From: JAWXTK01 sp044433645
GTDB taxonomy: Bacteria; Bacteroidota; Bacteroidia; Bacteroidales; Rikenellaceae
Reading direction: 5' to 3'
Assembly: GCA_044433645.1 (NCBI GenBank)
Contig: JAWXTK010000010.1
Span: forward strand, 1 to 64,000
DNA length: 64,000 nt
In this document: positions 1 through 7,574 of the stretch, one piece after another
How the letters are laid out: every line of letters starts with the position of its first letter
Numbering within the stretch: position 1 is the first letter of the stretch
Notes under the pieces: generated by a model
What the model was told of the DNA's origin: nothing
What the model saw: the letters and a program-made list of their open reading frames with translations, nothing else
Databases searched by the model: none
Position numbers and translations under genes: made by a program

Positions 1-24
1 CAGGTTGAATTCAGCAAACAAAAC

Positions 25-795
25 ATGAAGAAATTATTCTTAATGCTGACTCTTGCAGCAGTGGCAATGTATTCTTGCGACACAACAGAGGAAACAAACA
101 ACGAAAATGACAACTACATTTACTACGCAAAACTAACTTCTAACAAAGGTGACTGGAAAGCTAGCGATGCAGAACTTGATAAAGGTTTTCTTCAAACAGA
201 ATTCTCTAACGGCAAAACAATCGCTTATGACAAAAGTTGTTCTTACGTGGGCGTAGGAGATTATGGTACAAACTCAGAATGGCCAGGTGCATGGAAACAA
301 TCTTTGGAAGTATATTTTGACACTACATGGGTAGCTGCCTCTCACTTTAGCTTTGTAACTAACCCAACATCATCTGAAGGTGGTTTCCCTAAATGTAACC
401 AAATCCTTTCATTTGCAAATGACACTATCTCAGGCAATGACTACCTTTACTTCTCTCAAGGCACTGCAATTGCAACAAATGTAATCAAAAATGGTACTGC
501 TATGGAAGGTAGACTTTCAGGTTGGCACACTTTTGAATTCACATATTACTATGATGATGATCTAGGATATTACGCATGTTATGCAAGTGTAGTAGATGCT
601 CTAGGTGATGAAATATACAGCAACACTTTCGGCCAAGCCAACAAAGATGACGAAGGTCTTGGAGGTGCTTGTATCATGTATTTTATCGGATCGCAATCTA
701 CTTACGATGCAGATACAAGTACTCACCCAGCTATCGTAATTCGTAACCAAAAAGTTGAACTTGTAGCAGAAGAGTCTGCTGACGAACTAGAATAA
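25..795 (+). CDS. Surface lipoprotein of unknown function
   Basis: A 256-residue protein that I cannot assign to a family. Residues 1-17 form a short signal peptide ending in a lipobox (AMYSC), so Cys18 is the likely lipidated residue; an acidic, Asn-rich linker (TTEETNNENDN) follows, as in many Bacteroidota lipoproteins that reach the outer membrane. The rest is rich in Tyr, Trp, Ser, Thr and Asn with alternating hydrophobic residues, which suggests an all-beta domain. No catalytic motif stands out. The ATG lies 24 bases inside the window in an A-rich context (AACAAAAC), so its promoter is outside. A strong terminator follows the stop. Carbohydrate binding would be a guess from composition only. 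Confidence 0.85.
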   Translation: MKKLFLMLTLAAVAMYSCDTTEETNNENDNYIYYAKLTSNKGDWKASDAELDKGFLQTEFSNGKTIAYDKSCSYVGVGDYGTNSEWPGAWKQSLEVYFDTTWVAASHFSFVTNPTSSEGGFPKCNQILSFANDTISGNDYLYFSQGTAIATNVIKNGTAMEGRLSGWHTFEFTYYYDDDLGYYACYASVVDALGDEIYSNTFGQANKDDEGLGGACIMYFIGSQSTYDADTSTHPAIVIRNQKVELVAEESADELE

Positions 796-814
796 GTCAC
801 AACTTTATTATATA

Positions 815-857
815 AATTAAGGGGAGTATTTTTCAATACTCCCCTTAATTTTTTTTT
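815..857 (+). terminator. Strong intrinsic terminator after the lipoprotein gene
   Basis: A perfect 16-bp inverted repeat (815-830 with 835-850) encloses a 4-base loop and is followed by seven T residues at 851-857. It ends the lipoprotein transcript; the A-rich left side lets it also work weakly on the minus strand against groEL read-through. Confidence 0.9.
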
Positions 858-871
858 GGATAAGGGTGGCT

Positions 872-980
872 AAGAAGTATTTAGCTGCAACGCTCTGATT
901 TTCGGCCTAAACGGAGCGTACTTAAGGTACGTGAGTATTAGGCCGGAAAAGCTAGAAGGCAGCAGATGAATGCTTATTAG
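872..980. repeat. Repeat R1, copy A (structured intergenic repeat)
   Basis: About 104 bases from AAGTAT (875) to GCTTATT (978) align without large gaps to 62709-62811. Shared blocks include ACGCTCTGATTTTC, AAACGGAG, TGAGTATT and GAAAAGCTAGAAGG. Two nested stems can form: 901-910 with 938-948 (one bulged G), and CGTAC 917-921 with GTACG 927-931. The stem sequences differ in copy B yet still pair there. It lies between the lipoprotein terminator and the groEL stop. Confidence 0.75.
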
Positions 981-1012
981 ACGCCCTCTGATTATATAGT
1001 GGTTATATTATA

Positions 1013-2641
1013 CTACATCATACCACCCATACCTGGAGCACCACCCATAGGCATAGCAGGCTCTTCGGTCATATCAGCCACAACACACTCAGTTGTTAAG
1101 AACATAGATGCCACAGATGCTGCGTTTTCAAGTGCTACGCGTGATACTTTAGTTGGGTCTATAATACCAGCCACCAACATATCTTCGTATTTGTCATAGC
1201 GAGCATTGTAACCATAAGCACCTTTGCCCTCTTTAACTTTGTTTACAACAACTGAACCTTCGCCACCAGCATTTGCTACTATCTGACGTAGTGGTTCTTC
1301 AATAGCACGTTTCACGATTTGAATACCTGTCATTTGGTCTTCATTCTCGCCCACAAGTGAATCAAGTGACTCTACGGCACGAATGTAAGCCACACCACCA
1401 CCTGGGATAATACCCTCTTCCACAGCAGCGCGAGTTGCAGCCAAGGCATCATCAACTCTGTCTTTTTTCTCTTTCATCTCAACCTCAGTTGCAGCACCCA
1501 CATAAAGCACAGCCACACCACCTGCAAGTTTAGCCAAACGCTCAGCTAATTTTTCTTTGTCATAGTCCGAAGTTGAAGTTTCCATTTGTTTACGAATTTG
1601 GCCTACACGAGCATCAATAGCCTCTTTTGCACCAATGCCGTTTACGATAGTTGTATTTTCTTTTGTGATAGAAACTTTGTCTGCGCTACCCAATAATTCA
1701 AGGGTTGCTTGGTCAACTTTAAGGCCTTTTTCCTCAGAGATAACTGTACCACCAGTAAGGATAGCTATGTCTTCAAGCATCTCTTTACGTCTGTCACCAA
1801 AACCTGGAGCTTTAACAGCAGCGATTTTAAGCGCACCACGCAATTTATTCACAACAAGAGCTGCAAGTGCCTCACCGTCAACATCTTCGGCAATAAGTAA
1901 AAGCGAGCGACCATTTTGAGCAACTGGTTCAAGTATGCCCATAATCTCTTTCATTGTAGAGATTTTTTTGTCTGTGATAAGTATGTAAGGTTGCTCAAGC
2001 ACAGTCTCCATTTTCTCAGAATCTGTCATAAAGTAAGGCGAGATATAACCTCTATCAAACTGCATACCTTCAACCACATCTACGTGAGTTTCAGTACCTT
2101 TAGCCTCTTCAACTGTGATAACACCCTCTTTAGTCACTTTGCTAAATGCCTCGGCGATAAGACCACCGATTGCGCTGTCATTGTTTGCCGAGATAGTAGC
2201 TACTTGTTCAATTTTTGAATTGTCGCTACCCACCTCTTGGCTTTGCTCCTTAAGGTTTTTCACCACCTCAGCCACTGCTAAATCTATACCTCGTTTAAGG
2301 TCCATAGGGTTTGCACCAGCAGTCACGTTTTTAGTACCAACGCTAACAATAGCCTGAGCCAGGACAGTTGCAGTAGTTGTACCGTCACCTGCATCATCAT
2401 TGGTTTTAGAAGCAACTTCTTTAACCATTTGCGCGCCCATATTAGCGAATTTATCTTCTAATTCTATTTCTTTAGCCACGCTCACACCGTCTTTAGTTAC
2501 GTGAGGAGCACCAAATTTTTTCTCAATAATTACATTACGACCTTTAGGTCCTAGGGTTACTTTCACAGCGTTAGCAAGTGCATCCACGCCTTGTTTTAGT
2601 AGTTCACGAGCTTCTACGTCGTATTTAATTTCTTTTGCCAT
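1013..2641 (-). CDS. groEL: Chaperonin GroEL (60 kDa)
   Basis: ATP-dependent folding chaperonin that forms double heptameric rings in the cytoplasm and works with the GroES cap. The 542-residue length is that of the family. The ATP-site motif DGTTT is at residues 86-90, preceded by TLGPKGRNV at about 29-37; the AAVEEGIIPGGG signature is near residue 405, and the C-terminus is the usual Gly/Met-rich tail (GGAPGMGGMM). It is the second gene of the groES-groEL operon, 18 bases after the groES stop. Base composition matches its neighbours and the frame is intact. A structured repeat (R1) lies just beyond its stop. Confidence 0.99.
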   Translation of the reverse strand: MAKEIKYDVEARELLKQGVDALANAVKVTLGPKGRNVIIEKKFGAPHVTKDGVSVAKEIELEDKFANMGAQMVKEVASKTNDDAGDGTTTATVLAQAIVSVGTKNVTAGANPMDLKRGIDLAVAEVVKNLKEQSQEVGSDNSKIEQVATISANNDSAIGGLIAEAFSKVTKEGVITVEEAKGTETHVDVVEGMQFDRGYISPYFMTDSEKMETVLEQPYILITDKKISTMKEIMGILEPVAQNGRSLLLIAEDVDGEALAALVVNKLRGALKIAAVKAPGFGDRRKEMLEDIAILTGGTVISEEKGLKVDQATLELLGSADKVSITKENTTIVNGIGAKEAIDARVGQIRKQMETSTSDYDKEKLAERLAKLAGGVAVLYVGAATEVEMKEKKDRVDDALAATRAAVEEGIIPGGGVAYIRAVESLDSLVGENEDQMTGIQIVKRAIEEPLRQIVANAGGEGSVVVNKVKEGKGAYGYNARYDKYEDMLVAGIIDPTKVSRVALENAASVASMFLTTECVVADMTEEPAMPMGGAPGMGGMM

Positions 2642-2659
2642 TATGTATGTTTATTTTTA

Positions 2660-2929
2660 TTAAATTATAGCTAAAATTTCTTTTTGGTTCATAATTAGGA
2701 AATCTCTTGAATCAACATTAATTTCTGTGCCTGAGTATTTTCCATAAAGTACTCTATCGCCCACGGCTACTTCCATTTTAATTTCGGCAGTACCTGGTCC
2801 TACGGCTACGACTGTACCCTCGCAAGGTTTTTCTTTAGCTGTTTCTGGGATAAAAAGTCCACCGGCAGTTTTTTCTTCGGCAGCGATTGGCTCTATGAGC
2901 ACCCTGTCTGATAATGGTTTGATTGTCAT
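2660..2929 (-). CDS. groES: Co-chaperonin GroES (10 kDa)
   Basis: Heptameric lid of the GroEL chamber. The 89-residue protein shows the family N-terminus (IKPLSDRVLIEP), the GGLFIPETAKEKP mobile-loop region at about residues 23-35, and VGDRVLYGKYSGTEI near the C-terminus. It is the first gene of the operon with groEL. Its upstream region has a TATCTTTG -7 box on the minus strand (3019-3026) and a 7-bp inverted repeat in the leader (2969-2987). There is no CIRCE (HrcA) operator, so heat-shock control, if present, uses another signal. Confidence 0.99.
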   Translation of the reverse strand: MTIKPLSDRVLIEPIAAEEKTAGGLFIPETAKEKPCEGTVVAVGPGTAEIKMEVAVGDRVLYGKYSGTEINVDSRDFLIMNQKEILAII

Positions 2930-2968
2930 TTGTTAAAATATTTAAGTTTTTAATAATTTTTCTTGCCT

Positions 2969-2987
2969 TACTATACATCATATAGTA
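2969..2987 (-). promoter_or_regulatory. Inverted repeat in groES leader
   Basis: TACTATA (2969-2975) and TATAGTA (2981-2987) are perfect 7-bp arms around CATCA. It lies between the predicted -7 box and the groES start, where an operator or a leader hairpin would act. It does not match CIRCE. Functional role is inferred from position only. Confidence 0.4.
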
Positions 2988-3018
2988 TGCCAAAAGGGTT
3001 TTGACAGACTTTTGCTGA

Positions 3019-3026
3019 CAAAGATA
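3019..3026 (-). promoter_or_regulatory. Predicted -7 box of groES-groEL
   Basis: CAAAGATA on the plus strand reads TATCTTTG on the minus strand, an exact TAnnTTTG match 90 bases upstream of groES. No good TTTG -33 element is seen at 19-22 bases beyond it. Confidence 0.5.
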
Positions 3027-3109
3027 TATAAAATTCGCAAACGGGGTGACATTTTGGCACAAAAAGATAGTTTTTAGTTATCAGTTTTTAGTTTCTAGTG
3101 ACACTAACG

Positions 3110-3155
3110 TATGTGCATTTTGTAGGAGGACATCAAACGCAGATTTGACACCAAC
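3110..3155 (+). repeat. Partial copy of repeat R2 (P1)
   Basis: The stretch ATGTGCATTTTGTAGGAGG followed by ACATCAAACGCAGATTTGAC closely matches the right half of R2 (compare 22631-22668). The left half, including the first arm of the AAAATGC hairpin, is absent. It lies between groES and the candidate RNA at 3225, the only R2-related piece in a divergent gap. Confidence 0.65.
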
Positions 3156-3188
3156 TCATAAATAAAACTTTTTTTACTATACTATTTA

Positions 3189-3219
3189 TTTGCAAATACA
3201 ACTATTATGAGTACTTTTG
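3189..3219 (+). promoter_or_regulatory. Promoter of candidate ncRNA
   Basis: TTTG (3189-3192), 19 bases, then TACTTTTG (3212-3219): a complete Bacteroidetes -33/-7 pair. The predicted start of transcription is about 3225, exactly where the structured region begins. Confidence 0.7.
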
Positions 3220-3224
3220 CAAAA

Positions 3225-3436
3225 AGAGTGTTAGCTCTTTGTTGATGAGAAATACAACAGAATCTAACACTACAATATTGTTTATTGTATTTCTAAAACG
3301 ACCAATTTAAAAATAGTACAAATGATAAGCGAGAGAGGATTATTTTATCCACCAGGATAACGTAGCCCGACTTGCTTTTGTACGGGTACTTGGTCGTGCC
3401 TAGAAATACAGCTTGTCGGAGCTGCGTTTTTTTTTT
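3225..3436 (+). ncRNA. Candidate structured small RNA, 6S-like shape
   Basis: About 210 nt with its own promoter and terminator and no ORF. A 5' hairpin pairs AGTGTTAG (3227-3234) with CTAACACT (3264-3271). A long interrupted hairpin follows: GTATTTCTA (3287-3295) with TAGAAATAC (3401-3409), ACGACCAA (3298-3305) with TTGGTCGT (3390-3397), an open asymmetric loop, GTACAA (3316-3321) with TTGTAC (3378-3383), and AAGCGAG (3327-3333) with CTTGCTT (3371-3377). A long rod with a central bubble and about 200 nt length are features of 6S RNA; family membership is inference. It could instead be a leader for the gene at 3478. The strand 3285-3294 can alternatively pair with AGAAATACAA at 3248-3257, so two folds compete. 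Confidence 0.55.
3409..3436 (+). terminator. Intrinsic terminator of candidate ncRNA
   Basis: CAGCT (3409-3413) and AGCTG (3420-3424) enclose a 6-base loop and are followed by CG and ten T residues (3427-3436). Confidence 0.75.
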
Positions 3437-3477
3437 AATTACTAGCTAACGCAAGCGATTAAAAAACCTCTAAAAAA

Positions 3478-3834
3478 ATGGAAAACTTATCACTTCTACA
3501 AGGAAAATGGGAATTTATCGGCCAAGAAATCTTCAACAAAAAATCTAAACTATGGATTGAGCAAGGAAATTTCTCAGAGCAAGTTACATGGAATTTCAAT
3601 CTAAATTTTGCATCGCAGTGCGTTGAATACGGCAAAATAGACGAAGAATCAGTCGTAACAAAAACTACCCCTATGCAATATAGTTACAACTCTAATAAAC
3701 AGCGACTTATAGTAGATGCAGATGTTCAAGATAAGTATAAAATTGAATTTACAACAGAGGGTATAATGGTGTTAGAAATTTTAACAATCAACCACGCTCT
3801 GCCATATATGCGATACTTACTGCGTAGATTATAG
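3478..3834 (+). CDS. Small lipocalin-like protein
   Basis: A 118-residue protein without signal peptide or membrane segment. The opening LLQGKWEFIGQEIFNKKSKLW resembles the first strand of lipocalin-like domains (L-x-G-x-W), and the later alternating strands fit a small beta-barrel. No ligand or catalytic residues can be named. It starts 42 bases after the terminator of the candidate small RNA and has no clear promoter of its own in that gap, so it may depend on read-through. Its stop is followed by a full R2 repeat and then convergent purA. Function unknown; the lipocalin call rests on a short motif and length. Confidence 0.75.
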   Translation: MENLSLLQGKWEFIGQEIFNKKSKLWIEQGNFSEQVTWNFNLNFASQCVEYGKIDEESVVTKTTPMQYSYNSNKQRLIVDADVQDKYKIEFTTEGIMVLEILTINHALPYMRYLLRRL

Positions 3835-3835
3835 T

Positions 3836-3972
3836 AGTTATTAGATAACAAATCTTGCGATTTGTGGCACTCAAAGAAAAATGCACGCATTTTTCTCATT
3901 TATGAGCTTTCGTGCCCCGTTAACATCTTACGTCTGCGACGGCTGGCGTGCTCGCCAGTGAGCTAATGAGAT
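3836..3972 (-). repeat. Repeat R2, copy I (inverted)
   Basis: Aligns along its length with 22541-22690 (opposite orientation) and 32152-32289 (same orientation). On the plus strand it holds hairpins AAATC/GATTT (3850-3863), AAAAATGC/GCATTTTT (about 3878-3895), CGTC/GACG (3931-3940) and CTGGCG/CGCCAG (about 3942-3958). Where the other copies have CCGGGG/CCCCGG this one has CTGGCG/CGCCAG, so pairing is kept although bases change. Confidence 0.8.
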
Positions 3973-3994
3973 TACTGACGTTAGCAAAACTAAA

Positions 3995-4026
3995 AAGAGG
4001 CTAACTTTAGAAAAGTTAGCCCCTAT
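3995..4026 (-). terminator. Intrinsic terminator of purA
   Basis: GGCTAACTTT (3999-4008) and AAAGTTAGCC (4012-4021) form a perfect 10-bp stem with a 3-base loop; on the minus strand it is followed by TCTTTTTAG. Confidence 0.85.
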
Positions 4027-4043
4027 AAATATAAAATATATTC

Positions 4044-5309
4044 TTATCGAATAATAGTCTCCTCACGGTCTGGCCCAACAGAGATAATGTTGATAGGCAC
4101 ACCAGTTTCTTTTTCTAAGAATTCTACGTAATCTTTAAATTCTTGTGGGAATTTATCGTAATCTCTAATTACGCTGATATCGCTTTTCCAACCTTTAAAC
4201 TCTTTATAAATTGGCTCTATTGTAGCCTGAGTTTCATAAGGGAATTCTGTAGTCTCGACGCCGTTAACTTTGTAAGCAACAGCAACTTTGATAGTATCAA
4301 AATCGTTCAAAACATCAGATTTCATCATAATCAAACCACTCACGCCATTAACCATAACAGAATAGTTAAGAGCAACCAAGTCCATCCAACCACAACGACG
4401 CTCACGTCCAGTAGTAGCACCATACTCGCGACCTACGTCACGCATTTTAGCTCCGTCCTCATCAAAAAGTTCAGTAGGAAAAGGACCACTACCAACACGA
4501 GTACAGTAAGCTTTGAATATACCATAAACATTGCCGATATTAGTTGGCGCAACACCCAAACCAGTACAAACCCCAGCACAAATAGTGTTAGAAGAAGTAA
4601 CAAAAGGATAAGAACCAAAGTCAATGTCCAACAGTGCACCTTGAGCACCTTCAGCTAAGATAGGCATATCGTTTTTCATCATATTGTTGACAACGTGCTC
4701 GTTATCAACAATTTGAAAACGTTTAAGGTTTTCTATACCCTCCATCCATTGTTTTTCGTACTCAGTTACGTCGTACTCAAAACCATATTCAGAAAGAGTT
4801 TGCTCGTGTTTAGCTTTAAGTGTATTGTAACGCTCCATAAATTCTGGAGAAAGGATATCACCTACCCTTAGACCATTACGACCAGTTTTGTCCATATAAG
4901 TTGGGCCAATTCCTTTAAGAGTTGAACCAATTTTAGAAGCTCCCTTAGCAGCCTCAGAAGCAGCATCTAATGCACGGTGAGTTGGCAGGATAAGGTGAGC
5001 TTTTTTAGCTATGCGCAATTTACGGGTCACATCAACACCCACAGCCTCTAATTTAGCTATTTCATCAGACATGATAACTGGGTCCATAACCACGCCATTA
5101 CCAATTATATTAACCGAACCTTCGCGAAATATTCCAGAAGGAATAGTGTGCAAAACGTAACTTTCATCACCAAAATGAAGAGAGTGACCTGCGTTTGGTC
5201 CTCCTTGAAATCTTGCAACAACTTGGTAATTTGGGGTAAGTACGTCTACGACTTTACCTTTGCCCTCATCACCCCACTGCAAACCTAATACTACATCTAC
5301 TTTTTTCAT
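4044..5309 (-). CDS. purA: Adenylosuccinate synthetase
   Basis: Joins IMP and aspartate with GTP to make adenylosuccinate, the first step from IMP to AMP. The 421-residue length is typical. The GTP-binding loop GDEGKGK is at residues 13-19 (catalytic Asp14), and GGPNAGHS places the catalytic His at residue 42. The motifs KGIGPTYMDKTGRNGLR and GTTTGRERRCGW-like (ATTGRERRCGW) regions are present. It is transcribed alone, divergently from the TPR gene, from a likely TAGCTTTG box (5357-5364), and ends at a good hairpin terminator. Confidence 0.99.
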   Translation of the reverse strand: MKKVDVVLGLQWGDEGKGKVVDVLTPNYQVVARFQGGPNAGHSLHFGDESYVLHTIPSGIFREGSVNIIGNGVVMDPVIMSDEIAKLEAVGVDVTRKLRIAKKAHLILPTHRALDAASEAAKGASKIGSTLKGIGPTYMDKTGRNGLRVGDILSPEFMERYNTLKAKHEQTLSEYGFEYDVTEYEKQWMEGIENLKRFQIVDNEHVVNNMMKNDMPILAEGAQGALLDIDFGSYPFVTSSNTICAGVCTGLGVAPTNIGNVYGIFKAYCTRVGSGPFPTELFDEDGAKMRDVGREYGATTGRERRCGWMDLVALNYSVMVNGVSGLIMMKSDVLNDFDTIKVAVAYKVNGVETTEFPYETQATIEPIYKEFKGWKSDISVIRDYDKFPQEFKDYVEFLEKETGVPINIISVGPDREETIIR

Positions 5310-5356
5310 TTCTTTATATTGTATGTATATTCTTTTTTAAATAAACAAATTGCTTA

Positions 5357-5364
5357 CAAAGCTA
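5357..5364 (-). promoter_or_regulatory. Predicted -7 box of purA
   Basis: CAAAGCTA on the plus strand is TAGCTTTG on the minus strand, an exact TAnnTTTG match 48 bases before the purA start. No exact -33 TTTG. Confidence 0.5.
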
Positions 5365-5470
5365 CACTTTTTTTCTTAAACTCCCTAAAGAAAATCTCTA
5401 TTTTTTATAAATATAGTCTATATACACACCAAAAGCGCCCTCTACTACGTTTTAATACAAAATTTTTATG

Positions 5471-5478
5471 TAACTTTG
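5471..5478 (+). promoter_or_regulatory. Predicted -7 box of TPR gene
   Basis: TAACTTTG, an exact TAnnTTTG match 33 bases before the ATG at 5511. This supports the internal start rather than the upstream in-frame ATG at 5319, which would lie before the promoter. Confidence 0.55.
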
Positions 5479-5510
5479 TCCTAAGGTTTGTAATCACCCT
5501 AACTCTCAAG

Positions 5511-7469
5511 ATGAGAAAATTTATATTTATTTTCATAGTATTGCTTAGTGCACTTTCTCCCAAGCTTGCGCAAGCTCAGTACAACAAGGCCTACTTCTAT
5601 TACAGAGGTAGAGGCTATCTTGTTGAAGATAATTATATCGAAGCCATAAAAACACTCAACATATTATTAAAGGTAGACCCCAATGCTCACGAAGGTTACT
5701 TTCTAAGAGGCATAGCCAAATACAACTTAGATGATTTATTAGGTGCAGAAATAGACTTTAGCGAGGCTATCGACAGAAACCCTGTCTTTACCACAGCCTA
5801 CCAATACAGAGCCATAACTCGCGCTAGACTAGCTAATTACAGCGACGCTATCGAAGACTTTAAGCACGCCATAGAACTGCGCCCCGATATTAATTCAACA
5901 TATTACAGCCGTTCGGTGGCTTACCTTATGAGTGGTGATAATAACAAAGCTTTAGAGGATCTCAACACCTTTATCTCTAAGGAAAAAGGCGTTGTAGATG
6001 CCTATATTAACCGAGGTACAACCCACCTAAATCTCAGTGATACCACCAGCGCTCTCCAGGATTTTAATTGGGCAATAAAACTCAATAAAGAGAATCCCAA
6101 CTCCTACAACAGACGAGGCTCGCTGTATCTAGCTCAAAGCAAATACGCCCTAGCTTTAGATGACTTTAACAATGCAATTAGTCTGGATTCAACCAACATT
6201 CAGTCCTATTTTAATCGCGCCCTAACCTATTCTAATACAAAAAGGCCCGATGCTGCAATCCAAGATTTTGGCCAAGTCATAAAAATGGATAGCACCAGCG
6301 CAATCGCATATTTCAACCGTGCCATAGTCAAAACTGGTGTTGGCGACTACAATTCAGCTATTAATGATTACAACAAAGTCATAGAAATCCTGCCCGACAA
6401 TGTGTTGGTTTACTTCAACAGATCTCTTGTTCACCAGCGCCTGGGCAACCTTAAGTTAGCCATAAACGACTGCACCAGAGCCATAGAACTCTACCCTGAC
6501 TTTGCAAATGCTTATAACCAACGTGCTTTAGTAAAATATCAAAACGGAGATATTAAAGGCGCCGAAAAAGACAAAAAAATAGCAGATGCTAAGATTAAAG
6601 TGCTCCAAGAAAAGAAAGAGAAAGACCCCAGTGGCATCTACTCTGACACAACCCATAACTTCATGCGCTTAATCTCCTTTGATTCTAAAACAGGAGGTAG
6701 CGATATGTTTCGCCTACGCTCTTCGGGCGTAAACGTAGCACTTTTACCTTCGTTTAGGTTCTCTATTATCGAGCAAAAAAACACACCTACCACCATAGAC
6801 CCTACAAGATATTTTCTTGAAAGAGTCGAAGGCTTCAAAGCTCAACTCAATGAGCACATACTGGATTTAAGCATAAAACCATGTTTTATTGATGCCGACA
6901 GTTTAATTAGTATTAATAATCAATTAAAGGTATCTACTTCGTGGCAAGAATATTTTATTCGTTCAATAGCTCAGTTCTCGATTAAGCAATACACGGCCTC
7001 TATCACCAGCCTAAATAGAGCCATAGAGGCAGAGCCTAATAATCCTTTTTTATATTTTAATAGAAGTACGGTAAAAAGCGAGATGATAGATTTCATTTCA
7101 TCTATTGAGGACAATATTCAAAACATCACCATTAACGACAACTCACAGTTAAAGCGCAGCACAACGCGCACCTATAATTATGATGATGCCATAAGCGACC
7201 TTAATAAGGTAATCTTCTTGTACCCCGAATTTGCACACGCCTATTATAATAGAGCTAATCTCAATGCAATCACGGGTGAGCTTACTAAGGCCTATGACAA
7301 TTACACTAAAGCGATAGAGCTAAACCCCTCATTTGCTGAGGCTTACTACAATCGCGGTCTTGTTCAGATTTATATGAAAGACACTAGAAAGGGATGTTTA
7401 GATATCAGCAAAGCAGCCGAGCTGGGCATAGAGAACGCGTATGAAGTACTTAAAATCTACTCAAAGTAG
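5511..7469 (+). CDS. Secreted/periplasmic tetratricopeptide-repeat protein
   Basis: A 652-residue protein made mostly of TPR units. I start it at 5511, where MRKFIFIFIVLLSALSP opens a signal peptide (predicted cleavage after AQA), rather than at 5319, whose extra 64 residues are non-descript and precede the -7 box. Repeats of the 34-residue type (for example AYYNRG, AIEDFKHAIELRPD, AINDYNKVIEILPDN) run from about residue 30 to 345; a non-TPR segment of about 170 residues follows, then three more repeats (AIEAEPNN, AYYNRANLNAITGELTKAY, AEAYYNRGLVQIY). Such proteins scaffold protein-protein contacts in the envelope; the partner is unknown. Ends in KGCLDISKAAELG, a common last TPR. Confidence 0.9.
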   Translation: MRKFIFIFIVLLSALSPKLAQAQYNKAYFYYRGRGYLVEDNYIEAIKTLNILLKVDPNAHEGYFLRGIAKYNLDDLLGAEIDFSEAIDRNPVFTTAYQYRAITRARLANYSDAIEDFKHAIELRPDINSTYYSRSVAYLMSGDNNKALEDLNTFISKEKGVVDAYINRGTTHLNLSDTTSALQDFNWAIKLNKENPNSYNRRGSLYLAQSKYALALDDFNNAISLDSTNIQSYFNRALTYSNTKRPDAAIQDFGQVIKMDSTSAIAYFNRAIVKTGVGDYNSAINDYNKVIEILPDNVLVYFNRSLVHQRLGNLKLAINDCTRAIELYPDFANAYNQRALVKYQNGDIKGAEKDKKIADAKIKVLQEKKEKDPSGIYSDTTHNFMRLISFDSKTGGSDMFRLRSSGVNVALLPSFRFSIIEQKNTPTTIDPTRYFLERVEGFKAQLNEHILDLSIKPCFIDADSLISINNQLKVSTSWQEYFIRSIAQFSIKQYTASITSLNRAIEAEPNNPFLYFNRSTVKSEMIDFISSIEDNIQNITINDNSQLKRSTTRTYNYDDAISDLNKVIFLYPEFAHAYYNRANLNAITGELTKAYDNYTKAIELNPSFAEAYYNRGLVQIYMKDTRKGCLDISKAAELGIENAYEVLKIYSK

Positions 7470-7511
7470 ATGTTAAGTTTCTAGAAACGTCAGTGGCACT
7501 AAAAACTAAAA

Positions 7512-7560
7512 AAAGGCACAGCATCAAGGAAAACTCCTTAATACCATGCCTTTAAAAAAA
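7512..7560. terminator. Bidirectional terminator between TPR gene and gdhA
   Basis: AAAGGCA (7512-7518) pairs with TGCCTTT (7547-7553); an inner stem AAGGA/TCCTT (7526-7539) caps it. A-runs flank both sides. Just before it, TTTCTAGAAACGTCAGTGGCAC (7478-7499) resembles short sequence seen beside R2 repeats. Confidence 0.75.
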
Positions 7561-7574
7561 CAAAAAAGTCCGAA

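Noticed and set aside
2930..3060. CIRCE/HrcA operator upstream of groES
   Set aside because: No TTAGCACTC or GAGTGCTAA arms are present.
3225..3436. tmRNA, RNase P RNA or SRP RNA as identity of the candidate RNA
   Set aside because: No tRNA-like acceptor end with CCA, no GAGGAAAGTCCG-type RNase P core, and no SRP GGAAGGAAGCAGC-type loop is seen.
4143..4658. 171-codon open frame antisense to purA
   Set aside because: It lies wholly inside purA, has no recognisable domain or promoter, and its composition is what the complementary strand of a conserved gene gives.
5319..5510. Upstream in-frame extension of the TPR protein
   Set aside because: The added 64 residues precede a clear signal peptide and the predicted -7 box at 5471-5478, so the ATG at 5511 is the better start.
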